This document shows, one piece after another, positions 1-9,413 of a DNA stretch of 37,383 nucleotides. Both the position numbers and the translations under genes were made by a program. Origin of the DNA: an uncultured Methanobacteriaceae archaeon (GTDB lineage Archaea > Methanobacteriota > Methanobacteria > Methanobacteriales > Methanobacteriaceae). Under the pieces are notes generated by a model that was given only the letters and a program-made list of their open reading frames with translations, had not been told where the DNA came from and made no database searches. The stretch lies in the NCBI GenBank assembly GCA_902782945.1, contig CACZOU010000008.1, positions 1-37,383 of the forward strand, written 5' to 3'. How positions within the stretch are numbered: the first letter of the stretch is position 1; each line of letters opens with the position of its first letter.

Positions 1-2420
1 TAAACAATACTACATTCAAATCAAACAATGCAAATAATTCACTAATATACATTCAAGATTATTCAAAGGAAAATATAATCAATAACAGCCATATACTAAA
101 CAACAACTGTGGTGACACATTAATAACCAATCTGGAAAATATGACAATAGAAAACACCACTCTATCAAATAACAACGTTACAAACACATTAATATACCTA
201 ACAGGAAATACAGTTCTCTACAAAATAAAAATAACAAACAATACCAGCAATAACACAATAATAAATACAAATACAACAACAATAATCAAACAATCGGAGA
301 TAACAAATAACAATGCTACAAACCTAATAAGAAATTATGATCAATTATTTATCAATGACACTATGATAACAAGCAATACATTAACTAACACTGGAATTAT
401 AAACAATAATTCATTAATTCTAACAAATAATACATTCAATAACAATACAGTCATAGAAAAATCATTAATCTATGATAAAATAGGAATAACCAAAGTACAT
501 GAAAACAAATTCTATGAAAATAAATGCAATGATTTGTTTATTGGAACAGAAAAAACATTTTCCCAAGTCATCAATAATATATACAAAGGAAATAATCTAA
601 GATACACTGATATAACCATTAACAACAAGAAAATATATAATTATGATGAAAATGTTACAATAAATGGTCAAGTAAATACTGATAAGATTTATAATACTAC
701 AGTCAACACAGGAAAAATATCCTTAATGTATAATGATGAAATATTAGATACAGCTGACGTAATAAATGGTTCATACACAATTAATAAATATTTGAATAAG
801 ACAGGTATGCTTAATTTAACATTAATCTATGAAGGTCAAAATGATTACATTGACACAGCAGATAATGTTAATATATCCATTGAAATCCCACATTATATTC
901 TTCAAATAATAACTGAAAATGAATCATATAGTTATGGAGAACCTATTACATATACTGTGTATCTTACTAATACTGGAAAAGGTAATGGTAGTAATATAAC
1001 AATCAAGAATATACTAGATAAAAATCTAGAATATATGAATTCCACAGATGATAATTTCAGTATAACTACTAATACGTGGTATATTGATAGATTAAATTCA
1101 AATGAAACAAAAAATATTACCATAACCACTACTTCAAATAAAAAAGATGATATAAACATCACAATAACCACTAATTCACCAATAAATGAAACTTCTACAG
1201 CAACTAAGATCATTAGGTATGTAGAACCTGACTATAATCTGACAGTGAATAGTTCTGACATGTATCTATTTGGAAGTAGAATAGTAAACCAGATTATTAT
1301 AAACAACACGGGAGCAGGCCGTGGAAATAACATATCATTAATATTTAGTTTAAGTAAAAATGATAAAGAAATAATGCATGAAGTAATACCCCTTAATAAA
1401 ATAGAGCCTCATGACATAATTATAGTTAATAAAAGATACACAAGTCTAACTTACGGTAATCTCACTGGAAAAATAATACTAAATGATTTGTTAAACAATA
1501 CCTGTGTTTATAATTTTAAATACATCGTACCTAAACCATATATTACTTTAGACAAAAAAACAGCACATCCTGGAGATACAATTAATATTTCAGCCACATT
1601 ACACAATATCAACACAACTGTGAATGGAAAATTTGTTTTCAAGTTAAACAATAAAACATTACGAAACTACACTATTAACCAATACAACAATACTATTACA
1701 GTGTTAAATTACAAAATTAGTGATGGTCTAAAAGGAAATAATGTACTTGAAGTAAAATATAATGTTAGAGGATTAGATTATGTATTATGTAATAAGACCT
1801 CTTTAAATCTTCATAAATTTAAAGTTACCAGTATCCTTGATAACATTAAAGGTTACCCTGGAGATTATGTAAATTTAACAGTACATTTAAAAGATAACCA
1901 AAATAATAATGTAACAAGAGGAAAAGTAGTATTTAAAATCAACGATAAAACAATTAAAGATAAAAGAGGTAATGTAATTTACATTAATGTTACAAATGGA
2001 ATAGTCCAACTAACAAATTTCCAAATACCTCTTAATTTTGGTAAGGATAAATATAAAATATCTGTAGTATACGGATCAAACAACAAGTATGAATACAATA
2101 GAAACTATTCCTCACTAAACATTATACATCAACAAACTAGAATAATAATAACAAATACCACATTTAAACCAGGAAATAAATTTACAATACACTGTCAACT
2201 AAAAGCCATGAAAACAAATAAAGCTATCTACGGCGGCAATATAGTATTCAAAGTTAATGGAAAAACAATTAGTCCTAAGATTCAAGTAAACAACAATACC
2301 CTATCATTTACATATTACCCAAAAAATGCAAAATTTATAAAAAATATAATAGTATGTTTCTCAGGAAATACCATTTATCATAGTACCCGTGAAACATTAA
2401 GTTTTGTACCTAGTACTTAA
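1..2420 (+). CDS. Asn/Thr-rich adhesin-like surface protein (5' partial)
   Basis: The frame is open from base 3, so the true start lies outside the window; the ATG at 141 is probably internal. The visible 800 or so residues are Asn/Thr/Ile-rich with very many N-x-S/T sequons. Counting from the Met at 141, residues 1-165 are short repeats of the parallel beta-helix style (NNTF, NNN turns). Residues 170-250 look like an Ig fold, and 250-350 resemble a DUF11 repeat (YTVYLTNTGKGNGSNITI). Residues 360-455 resemble a CARDB-like domain (INNTGAGRGNNISL), followed by three Ig-like repeats starting near 465, 560 and 664, each with a PGD/PGN turn. Family knowledge: adhesin-like proteins are abundant in Methanosphaera and Methanobrevibacter and face outward. 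No C-terminal membrane segment or pseudomurein-binding repeat is visible, so the anchoring is unclear. The domain names are inferred by eye. Confidence 0.85.
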   Translation, partial: NNTTFKSNNANNSLIYIQDYSKENIINNSHILNNNCGDTLITNLENMTIENTTLSNNNVTNTLIYLTGNTVLYKIKITNNTSNNTIINTNTTTIIKQSEITNNNATNLIRNYDQLFINDTMITSNTLTNTGIINNNSLILTNNTFNNNTVIEKSLIYDKIGITKVHENKFYENKCNDLFIGTEKTFSQVINNIYKGNNLRYTDITINNKKIYNYDENVTINGQVNTDKIYNTTVNTGKISLMYNDEILDTADVINGSYTINKYLNKTGMLNLTLIYEGQNDYIDTADNVNISIEIPHYILQIITENESYSYGEPITYTVYLTNTGKGNGSNITIKNILDKNLEYMNSTDDNFSITTNTWYIDRLNSNETKNITITTTSNKKDDINITITTNSPINETSTATKIIRYVEPDYNLTVNSSDMYLFGSRIVNQIIINNTGAGRGNNISLIFSLSKNDKEIMHEVIPLNKIEPHDIIIVNKRYTSLTYGNLTGKIILNDLLNNTCVYNFKYIVPKPYITLDKKTAHPGDTINISATLHNINTTVNGKFVFKLNNKTLRNYTINQYNNTITVLNYKISDGLKGNNVLEVKYNVRGLDYVLCNKTSLNLHKFKVTSILDNIKGYPGDYVNLTVHLKDNQNNNVTRGKVVFKINDKTIKDKRGNVIYINVTNGIVQLTNFQIPLNFGKDKYKISVVYGSNNKYEYNRNYSSLNIIHQQTRIIITNTTFKPGNKFTIHCQLKAMKTNKAIYGGNIVFKVNGKTISPKIQVNNNTLSFTYYPKNAKFIKNIIVCFSGNTIYHSTRETLSFVPST

Positions 2421-2579
2421 AATCATAAAAAACATAAAATTGAAAATAATATTAAAGAAAAAATAGAACAATTTAACCCATTCAGAGAAAAAATGGATAA
2501 TTAAAAAGGATAAATAATAAGGAGGATAGTCATTTAATAATAATACATTAGAATAAAAAGTATTACAATAAATAAAAAC

Positions 2580-2610
2580 TTTATGAGATTATTTCTCATA
2601 AATGTTTTTT
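2580..2610 (+). terminator. Hairpin followed by T-run between adhesin and monooxygenase genes
   Basis: A perfect 9-bp inverted repeat (TTTATGAGA / TCTCATAAA) with a 5-nt loop occupies 2580-2602 and is followed by TGTTTTTT. It lies 160 nt past the adhesin stop and 70 nt before the next start. It could be a terminator or, since the next promoter must lie close by, an operator. Confidence 0.45.
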
Positions 2611-2680
2611 AAAATAAACTATAAATAAATTCAAATAAATATTAATAATTATCAAACAATCAACATAGGAGATTTTAAAA

Positions 2681-3022
2681 ATGATTATTGTTAACGCAAC
2701 AATGAAACCAATAGCAGATAAAAAAGAAGAAATAATCGAAAAAGCTGAAACATTAATAGCAGCATCTAGAACACATCATGGAAATATTAGTTACAACCTA
2801 TACTCTGACATTGAAACTGGTAATTTAATGTTTGTTGAAAAATGGGAATCCAAAGAAGCATTACAAAAACACATGCAAACTGATGAATTTGTCGACTTTG
2901 GACAAGAAACAAAAGATTTAGTTGACGGTGATTTAGGTATTGACATCTACTATGCAGAATTATTATCTAACAGTGCAGATGTCAAAAATGATGTGAAAGA
3001 AATTAGAATATATTATCAATAA
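2681..3022 (+). CDS. Antibiotic biosynthesis monooxygenase (ABM/YgiN-like) domain protein
   Basis: A 113-aa protein with the dimeric alpha/beta-barrel ABM signature: an N-terminal strand (MIIVNATMKPIADKKEEI), then SRTHHGNISYNLYSDIETG and FVEKWESKEALQKHMQTDEF, followed by a C-terminal extension of about 20 residues. Members such as YgiN are cytoplasmic and act on quinols or other aromatic or redox compounds, or protect against oxidants; the substrate here is unknown. AGGAGA at 2667-2672, 8 nt before the ATG, supports the start. It is a single-gene unit with a hairpin upstream and a convergent terminator downstream. Confidence 0.82.
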   Translation: MIIVNATMKPIADKKEEIIEKAETLIAASRTHHGNISYNLYSDIETGNLMFVEKWESKEALQKHMQTDEFVDFGQETKDLVDGDLGIDIYYAELLSNSADVKNDVKEIRIYYQ

Positions 3023-3038
3023 ATCTCTTCTCCTAAAA

Positions 3039-3066
3039 AAAGATAATTATTAAAGTAATAATCTTT
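3039..3066. terminator. Bulged inverted repeat between convergent genes
   Basis: AAAGAT (3039-3044) pairs with ATCTTT (3061-3066), and inside it TATTA (3048-3052) pairs with TAATA (3056-3060) around an AAG loop. T-rich sequence follows on the plus strand. The site separates the ABM gene from the converging MscS gene and could end both transcripts. Confidence 0.45.
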
Positions 3067-3110
3067 ACTTTAATAACATTTATTTTTCTTAAATATTTTC
3101 CTATAACAAA

Positions 3111-3866
3111 TTATAAATCCTCAAAAATTATTTTTCTCTTGAATTCCTTTAATAATTCAGATACTACCATTGTATCATCCAGAGGATTAGATATAGGTAC
3201 CTTAATTACTATTTCAACACCACTAGTTCCAATACTCTTAACAAAAATACTATAACTTGGATTTTTAAGAATCAAATCACTATTATCCAGAATTTCTGAA
3301 ATCTCCTTAATGACTTCATCAAGATCAGATTTATTTACTATTTGTATTGTGAATGGAACTATGTAAAATCCTGTTTTAGTATAATTCTTGAATGGTGTTG
3401 TTGTGAATAATACGTTAGGAATAACAGTTAGTTGATTATTAGAAAATAATTGTACAGATTTAAAGCCTATCTTCTTTACCTGTCCTTTATGACCATTAAT
3501 CTCAATCATATCTTCTACTTCAAATCTTTTCTCTACCAATATGATTAGACCAGAAATAATATTTGATAAAGTATCTTTAGCTGCTAAACTTACTGCTACA
3601 GTTACTAATCCTAAACTTATTACCAGAGAACGAATATTAATACCTAAAATCTCTAAAACGCCTAGAATTATTATTATTACTATAATATATCGTAGTATTT
3701 TTATAAGTGTTTCAATTGAACTTTTCTCTATCGTACCATTATTTTCAAGTTTTATTAACATTTTAGAAATTAATTTATATATAATTACAGGAATAGCTAT
3801 CATTAATGCTAAATCAACTATTAGATATAAGTTAGTGATAAGAGTGTTTATATTACTTTCTAACAT
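3111..3866 (-). CDS. MscS-family small-conductance mechanosensitive channel
   Basis: A 251-aa membrane protein that releases osmolytes when membrane tension rises. Hydrophobic segments lie near residues 12-32, 56-76 and 80-105. The third is the pore-lining helix, running into the family signature AAKDTLSNIISGLIILVEKR and then the beta domain (DMIEINGHKGQVKKIGFKSVQL, VIPNVLF). Length and domain order fit a minimal MscS. The start follows GGAGAAG upstream on the minus strand. The gene stands alone, convergent with the ABM gene and divergent from the U32 gene. Confidence 0.92.
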   Translation of the reverse strand: MLESNINTLITNLYLIVDLALMIAIPVIIYKLISKMLIKLENNGTIEKSSIETLIKILRYIIVIIIILGVLEILGINIRSLVISLGLVTVAVSLAAKDTLSNIISGLIILVEKRFEVEDMIEINGHKGQVKKIGFKSVQLFSNNQLTVIPNVLFTTTPFKNYTKTGFYIVPFTIQIVNKSDLDEVIKEISEILDNSDLILKNPSYSIFVKSIGTSGVEIVIKVPISNPLDDTMVVSELLKEFKRKIIFEDL

Positions 3867-4032
3867 TAAATATCTTCTCCATTCTCTAATAATATTATAT
3901 TCTATTTATAAAATAAAATTATCATTAAATTTGTATACTAAAAGAAATATATATTATATAAATATAGTTTAGGATAACTAATCTTATTATTTTTTTTATT
4001 TTTCAAAATTAATTTTAGAGGTCACAAATAAA

Positions 4033-6582
4033 ATGGTTTTAACAGAATTATTAGCACCAGCAGGATCATATGATATACTTGTTGTTGCTATTAATGCAGG
4101 AGCTGATGCAGTATATATTGCCGGACATAGATTCGGTGCAAGAGCATTTGCCCAGAATTTCACATCAGAGGAAATTGAAAAAGCTGTTAAATATGCTCAT
4201 CTAAATGGATCTACAATACATGTTACTGTTAACACATTATTTAACACTGCTGAAATCCTAGACGTTCTTAAATATGTTCAATTTTTATATCGTGTAGGTG
4301 TGGATGCAGTTATCGTACAAGATATTGGATTAGTATATTTATTAAATAAATTTATTCCAGAAATGGAGATTCACGCATCTACCCAGATGACATTACGTGA
4401 TTATAATAGTTTTTTATGGGCACATGATGCAGGAATTAAAAGGATTATTCTTCCACGAGAAATGGAAGTAGATGAGATTAAAAGAGTATCTGATAGATTA
4501 AAAAAGGACAAGGTAGACTTAGATTTAGAAGTATTTGGTCATGGTTCATTATGCTACTGTATTTCTGGTGACTGCTATATGTCATCATTTATATCAGGAC
4601 GTAGTGCAAATAGAGGAGCATGTGCTCAGCCTTGCAGGTCTAACTATAAACTCAGATATAAAAATCATAGTATTAGTCATGGCTGTTTAATATCAACACA
4701 TGACCTTGCTACATTTAAAGGTATTAAAGAAATATCCGATGCTGGAGTAAAATCATTAAAAATAGAGGGAAGATTAAAAACTGAGGATTATGTGTCAACT
4801 GTTGTACAGGCATATCGTACAATGATTGATAATATGAATAATGAAGATAATACTGAACTTATCCATGACTTAAATAGATCATTAGATTTAATATTTAATA
4901 GATACTATACTAATGGATACATACTAGGTGATAATCCTGGAGAAGTAATGGGTAGACGAAGTTCATTCCACCAAGGATTATACTTAGGAAAAATTAAATC
5001 CATTGAAGGAGAAAGAGTTGACATTGAATTTGAAAACTCAGACCATCCAGTATTACAAAAAGGTGATGGTATTGGATTTAAACATAATAATCATATTAGA
5101 GGAATATATCTTGATAAAATAGTTGAACAAGATGAAAAACACATACTAATAGAAACAACACGTGATATTAGAGTTGGTTCAGAGGTATATATCAGCTACT
5201 CCAAGGGATTACATGATGAACAAAAGAAATATAAGAAAGAACAAGTAAAACCAAGTATTCCATTATCCCTAGATATATCAGCTAACAAGAAAAACAGAAT
5301 GACTGTTAATGCTAGTTTCAAAGTTAATAATGATATAATCAGCTTTGGATATAAATCAAAGGTTACATTCTCTGAAGCTATTAATAAGCCATTAACAGAG
5401 GAAACTATTATTAATCAAATGACAAAGAGTGGAAACACTCCATTTATTGTTGATAATGTAAAAGTCAATAATTTACCAGACAACGTATTTATGGCTATTG
5501 GAAAAATTAATAATATTCGACGTGATGTATTAGATATAGCTACTGATAAACTATTACAATACTATATTCCAAATGAAGAAAAATCAGAGCAAATACGAAA
5601 AGATATTAAAAAATACACTAAAAAAGTAAAAAATGATAAACATGGCATAAAACCAGCTAGTTATGTTGGACTTAATGTATATGTAGATAACCTAGAATTA
5701 TTAACTGTAGCTAATAGAAATCCATTAAACAGAATCTACTTTGACACATCATACATGTTTAAAAATAAAGAAGACTACTTTAATAACGTTGAAAATGTTC
5801 TAAGAAAAGCAGCAGACATTGCTGCGGATAAGGAATTAGTATGGGTATTATCAGCATTCATCTCAGATGATGATTTAGAAAAGATAGTTGAAATATATGA
5901 AAATCTTAGAAAAGATAATATTTCCATCTCAATTATGGGTGATACTCCATCATTAGCTAGGCTATTTCCAGACACAAAAGTTTATGGTTCACATAACCTA
6001 AACATTTGGAATAATTTCAGTGTAAAAATGCTCGAAGAAGCAGGATTTACAGGAGCTACTATATCCAGTGAATTATCAGAGAAAGAAATAAGAGAATTAA
6101 TTAATAAGTCAAAGGGTTATAATACAAAAATGGAATTAATTGTACAGGGAAATCAGGAGATAATGGTTTCTAAAGATGATTTCTCTAATTTAAATGAAGG
6201 ATTTGATTTAGATATTGGTACAAATGAATATGTTGTATTAGAAGATAAAGAAAATAATGCTAAATTCAAAATCTACTTTGATTATAATAGACAAAGTCAT
6301 TTCTTCAATAATGACATGTTATGTTTAATTGATGAAATTGATGAAATAAAAGAGATGGGCATTGAAAATATAACTCTTGACTGTCGATTTACTAAAGAAA
6401 AATACATATCTAAAGTTATTTCATTATATATACAAAGACTAAGAGATCATAATCCTGAAAGATGTTATTCTGAGAGTATTGATGAAATTTCTTATTCAAA
6501 ATTAAATAAAGGTAATTTCAAGAATACACGTGTTTTAGAGGATAAAAAAAGCCGAAACAAAAGAAAAAGACGAAGATCTTAA
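4033..6582 (+). CDS. Peptidase U32 family protein (RlhA/TrhP-like), long form
   Basis: An 849-aa protein. Residues 1-330 are the U32 TIM-barrel domain: LLAPAGSYD at the start, then the family signature around 168-201 (FGHGSLCY, SGDCYMSS, NRGACAQPCR). Cys174, Cys181, Cys197 and Cys201 match the four cysteines that hold an Fe-S cluster in RlhA, TrhP and UbiU/V. Later regions carry the extra C-terminal domains of long U32 proteins, and the last 20 residues are strongly basic, which fits RNA binding. Despite the family name, characterised relatives hydroxylate rRNA or tRNA pyrimidines or ubiquinone precursors, so an RNA hydroxylase is more likely than a protease (inference). GAGGT at 4018-4022, 10 nt before the ATG, supports the start. 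Confidence 0.88.
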   Translation: MVLTELLAPAGSYDILVVAINAGADAVYIAGHRFGARAFAQNFTSEEIEKAVKYAHLNGSTIHVTVNTLFNTAEILDVLKYVQFLYRVGVDAVIVQDIGLVYLLNKFIPEMEIHASTQMTLRDYNSFLWAHDAGIKRIILPREMEVDEIKRVSDRLKKDKVDLDLEVFGHGSLCYCISGDCYMSSFISGRSANRGACAQPCRSNYKLRYKNHSISHGCLISTHDLATFKGIKEISDAGVKSLKIEGRLKTEDYVSTVVQAYRTMIDNMNNEDNTELIHDLNRSLDLIFNRYYTNGYILGDNPGEVMGRRSSFHQGLYLGKIKSIEGERVDIEFENSDHPVLQKGDGIGFKHNNHIRGIYLDKIVEQDEKHILIETTRDIRVGSEVYISYSKGLHDEQKKYKKEQVKPSIPLSLDISANKKNRMTVNASFKVNNDIISFGYKSKVTFSEAINKPLTEETIINQMTKSGNTPFIVDNVKVNNLPDNVFMAIGKINNIRRDVLDIATDKLLQYYIPNEEKSEQIRKDIKKYTKKVKNDKHGIKPASYVGLNVYVDNLELLTVANRNPLNRIYFDTSYMFKNKEDYFNNVENVLRKAADIAADKELVWVLSAFISDDDLEKIVEIYENLRKDNISISIMGDTPSLARLFPDTKVYGSHNLNIWNNFSVKMLEEAGFTGATISSELSEKEIRELINKSKGYNTKMELIVQGNQEIMVSKDDFSNLNEGFDLDIGTNEYVVLEDKENNAKFKIYFDYNRQSHFFNNDMLCLIDEIDEIKEMGIENITLDCRFTKEKYISKVISLYIQRLRDHNPERCYSESIDEISYSKLNKGNFKNTRVLEDKKSRNKRKRRRS

Positions 6583-6593
6583 ATCTCTTTTTC

Positions 6594-7070
6594 TTAATCT
6601 ATTTTTTTATACATTAATATCATATGTTCCTCTACATCTAATTTTTTATTATTCTTATAAAAATCAAAACCATTATTTAAAAAGAACATTGCTGTTTTTA
6701 CAAATGAGTTTGCTAATATGTATTCGTAGGACTTGTTATTATTATTTTTTACTGACCACTGAATATCATTTAATATTTCAGTTCCATAGCCCCGTAATCT
6801 GTATTCTTTAAATATATGAATGCATAGAATTTTTATTATGTTATATGTCTTCTTTGTGAATAATTCCATGTGTTCTTCTTTTATTGCAAAAAATCCCAAT
6901 ATATTATAATCAGATATCATCATATAACATTCTATATCCTCATTTAATAGTTTTGTTATTAGATTATTTGTTAATTTTTTGTTTAATGTTCTATCCATTG
7001 ATTGTATTTGTTTAAAATCATTTTCATTTGTAATTTTTCTGTAATAGTAATTGTCTAACATGTTAAACAT
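6594..7070 (-). CDS. GNAT-family N-acetyltransferase
   Basis: A 158-aa protein with a GNAT fold. The acetyl-CoA pyrophosphate-loop motif is LRGYGTEIL after the strand IIKILCIHIFKEYR, and the C-terminal part has FVKTAMFFLNNGFDFYKN, the usual alpha4-beta7 element. The acceptor substrate cannot be told. The gene converges on the U32 gene with only 11 nt between stops. No ribosome-binding site sits directly before the ATG at 7070; a GGAGG lies about 37 nt upstream, so the message may be leaderless or the second Met (7061) may be used. Confidence 0.8.
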   Translation of the reverse strand: MFNMLDNYYYRKITNENDFKQIQSMDRTLNKKLTNNLITKLLNEDIECYMMISDYNILGFFAIKEEHMELFTKKTYNIIKILCIHIFKEYRLRGYGTEILNDIQWSVKNNNNKSYEYILANSFVKTAMFFLNNGFDFYKNNKKLDVEEHMILMYKKID

Positions 7071-7377
7071 GATTTTTAATATTTTGATATTTTATTTACC
7101 AAATACCTCCATTTTATTATTTTTATTTATTAATATATTAAAAATAATATAAATAATTAACTAAATAATTAAACATTGTATATAATATATTCATTTTAAA
7201 TAAAAATATAAAAAACATTTCAAAAAGAACTAGAAAATAATAAAATGAAAAAACTAAAAAATATAGAAAAGTTTTTATTTAATATTTAAGATAAATATTA
7301 AAGTACGAGGATTTGAAAGAAAAAAATACAAATCCAAAAAAAAATCATACACGACAATAAAACAGGAGATAGGATTT
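7071..7377. other. Intergenic region between GNAT gene and purA
   Basis: About 307 bp, over 85 percent A+T by eye, with no ORF of note. It should hold the divergent promoters of the GNAT gene and purA. The one marked structure is the perfect palindrome at 7278-7302, listed separately. Confidence 0.6.
7278..7302. promoter_or_regulatory. Perfect A/T palindrome upstream of purA
   Basis: TTTAATATTTA and its exact reverse complement TAAATATTAAA flank AGA, about 75 nt before the purA start. A perfect 11-bp arm is notable even in AT-rich sequence. It could be an operator or a leader hairpin; no binding protein is implied by the sequence. Confidence 0.4.
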
Positions 7378-8403
7378 ATGACATGTACCATTTTAGTTGG
7401 TGGACAATGGGGAGACGAAGGTAAAGGTAAATGTATCACATACTTTTGTACTAAAGATAAACCAGAAATAATAGCAAGAGCAGGAGTAGGACCAAATGCG
7501 GGACACTCTGTTGAATTCAATGGTGAAAAATATGGATTAAGATTAACACCATCAGGATTCTTCAATGAAGATGCAAGATTATTAATAGGTGCTGGTGTAT
7601 TAGTAAATCCCGATGTATTTAAACACGAACTAGATTACCTAAGCAAGTATAATTTAGAAGGAAGAACATACATGGATGCAAACTGTGCAATAATCACAGA
7701 AAAACATACAAAAGCTGACAAAGATTCTTCCTATCTATCTAAGAAAATAGGAACAACAGGTAGTGGTTGTGGACCGGCAAATGCAGATCGTATAAACAGA
7801 ACAATAGACTACGCAAAAGATATTGACGAACTAAAAGACTATGTAACAGACGTACCACAAGAAGTTAATAAAGCAATAGACGAAGGAAAAGATGTATTCA
7901 TCGAAGGTTCACAAGGATTTGGATTATCCTTATACTATGGAACATACCCATACGTTACAAGTAAAGATACATGTGCAAGTACAGCAGCAGCAGACGTAGG
8001 AATAGGCCCAACAAAAGTAGACCAGGTAATTGTAATATTCAAAGCATATATTACAAGAGTAGGAGAAGGACCATTCCCAACAGAAATATCACCAGAAAAA
8101 GCAGAAGAAATGGGAATAGAAGAATATGGAGTAGTAACTGGACGTAAAAGAAGAGTTGGTCTCTTCGATAAAGAACTAGCTAAAAGATCATGTATGATTA
8201 ATGGTGCAACCCAAATCGCATTAACATGCATAGACAGATTATACCCAGAATGTGCAAAAGTAAACAAATACGAAGACTTATCACAAGAAGCAAGAGATTA
8301 CATTGAAGACATTGAAAAAGATGTAGGTGTACCAATAACAATTATCTCCACAGGTCCAGATTTAGTTGATACAATAGACTTAAGAGACGAAAAACTAAAC
8401 TAA
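7378..8403 (+). CDS. purA: Adenylosuccinate synthetase
   Basis: A 341-aa protein, the shortened archaeal form (bacterial enzymes are about 430 aa). It makes adenylosuccinate from IMP, aspartate and GTP, the first committed step to AMP, in the cytoplasm. The N-terminal [11 protein letters not shown] loop holds catalytic Asp13, and GPNAGHS holds His43. [14 protein letters not shown] near residue 125 and TGRKRRVG near 260 are IMP/GTP-site motifs of the family. AGGAGAT lies just upstream of the ATG. No purine genes are adjacent, so the gene appears to be a single transcription unit, ended by a T8 run at 8420 or so. Confidence 0.97.
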   Translation: MTCTILVGGQWGDEGKGKCITYFCTKDKPEIIARAGVGPNAGHSVEFNGEKYGLRLTPSGFFNEDARLLIGAGVLVNPDVFKHELDYLSKYNLEGRTYMDANCAIITEKHTKADKDSSYLSKKIGTTGSGCGPANADRINRTIDYAKDIDELKDYVTDVPQEVNKAIDEGKDVFIEGSQGFGLSLYYGTYPYVTSKDTCASTAAADVGIGPTKVDQVIVIFKAYITRVGEGPFPTEISPEKAEEMGIEEYGVVTGRKRRVGLFDKELAKRSCMINGATQIALTCIDRLYPECAKVNKYEDLSQEARDYIEDIEKDVGVPITIISTGPDLVDTIDLRDEKLN

Positions 8404-8540
8404 TCTCCTTTCAATTTACTTTTTTTTAAATAATTAATAAAAATTCTACTTAAAAACAGTTGATATAACTAATTCTAAAATAATAATTAAATTGTTAAAT
8501 AAAAAATAGAAAAAAATAGTAGAGAATATAATGAATAATC

Positions 8541-9317
8541 TTATTCAGCATCTCTGTACATATGTGCAAATTTAGGGTCATATAATTTAGATTGTTCTCC
8601 GCTTTGCTGATCTAATACATCACCAACAACAATCATTGCTGTTTTAGTAAATCCAGCTTCGTGAACTTTTTCAGCTATATTAGATAAATTACCCCTGACA
8701 ATTTCCTGATCAGGCCATGTAGCTTTTTTAACTACAGCAACAGGAGTTTTTTCATCATATTCTTTAACTAATTCAGCTACTACTTCCTCAATCATATGTA
8801 CTCCAAGGAATATACACATTGTAGCATTATGCTCAGCTAACTTACATAAAGCTTCTTTAGAAGGCTTAGGTGTTCTTCCCTCTGGTCTTGTAATAATAAT
8901 TGTCTGAGAAACTTCAGGTAATGTAAGTTGTGATTCAAGAGCTGCAGCAGTACCAAATAAACTACTTACACCAGGAATAATAGTATATCCAATATCTAAT
9001 TCTTTAAGTTGATTAATTTGTTCTGCAATAGCACCATAAATTGATGGATCACCAGTATGTACACGTGCAGTAATCTTGTTTTCCTCATGAGCCTTTTTAA
9101 TTACATCAATGATATCATCTAAATTCATTTCTGCACTATTATATATTTCAGCACCATCTTTTGCATAATCTAAAATTGCTGGATTAACTAAAGAACCTGC
9201 ATATATTATTACATCAGAATTTTTAATAGCTTCTGCACCTTTAACTGTTATGAGTTCAGGATCTCCTGGTCCTGCACCTAAAAATATAACTTTTCCTTTA
9301 TAATCATCAAAATTCAT
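8541..9317 (-). CDS. cobM: Cobalt-precorrin-4 C11-methyltransferase
   Basis: A 258-aa SAM-dependent tetrapyrrole methylase (CobM/CbiF). It methylates C11 of (cobalt-)precorrin-4 in corrin ring synthesis, needed for the corrinoid cofactors of methanogenic methyltransferases. Visible are the SAM-binding GAGPGDPELITVKG, the second glycine-rich site VHTGDPSIYGAI, PGVSSLFGTAAAL, and the CbiF-typical LPEVSQTIIITRPEGRTP. The full family length is present. No other cob/cbi gene is in the window, consistent with scattered corrin genes in these archaea. Confidence 0.94.
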   Translation of the reverse strand: MNFDDYKGKVIFLGAGPGDPELITVKGAEAIKNSDVIIYAGSLVNPAILDYAKDGAEIYNSAEMNLDDIIDVIKKAHEENKITARVHTGDPSIYGAIAEQINQLKELDIGYTIIPGVSSLFGTAAALESQLTLPEVSQTIIITRPEGRTPKPSKEALCKLAEHNATMCIFLGVHMIEEVVAELVKEYDEKTPVAVVKKATWPDQEIVRGNLSNIAEKVHEAGFTKTAMIVVGDVLDQQSGEQSKLYDPKFAHMYRDAE

Positions 9318-9413
9318 TTTCTTTTTTCTCCATCATTTTATGTTAATGACTTTTTTTATATACTATTAATCTTTTTTTCATTAATAATAAGTTTTAATGT
9401 TAAATAACTATTA

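Noticed and set aside
2421-2504. Tail frame after the adhesin stop as a separate gene
   Set aside because: Only 27 codons, no start codon with a ribosome-binding site; mentioned only as a possible former C-terminus.
3541-3972. Plus-strand frame of 143 codons opposite and upstream of mscS
   Set aside because: Mostly complementary to the MscS coding region and low-complexity Ile-rich; no supporting features.
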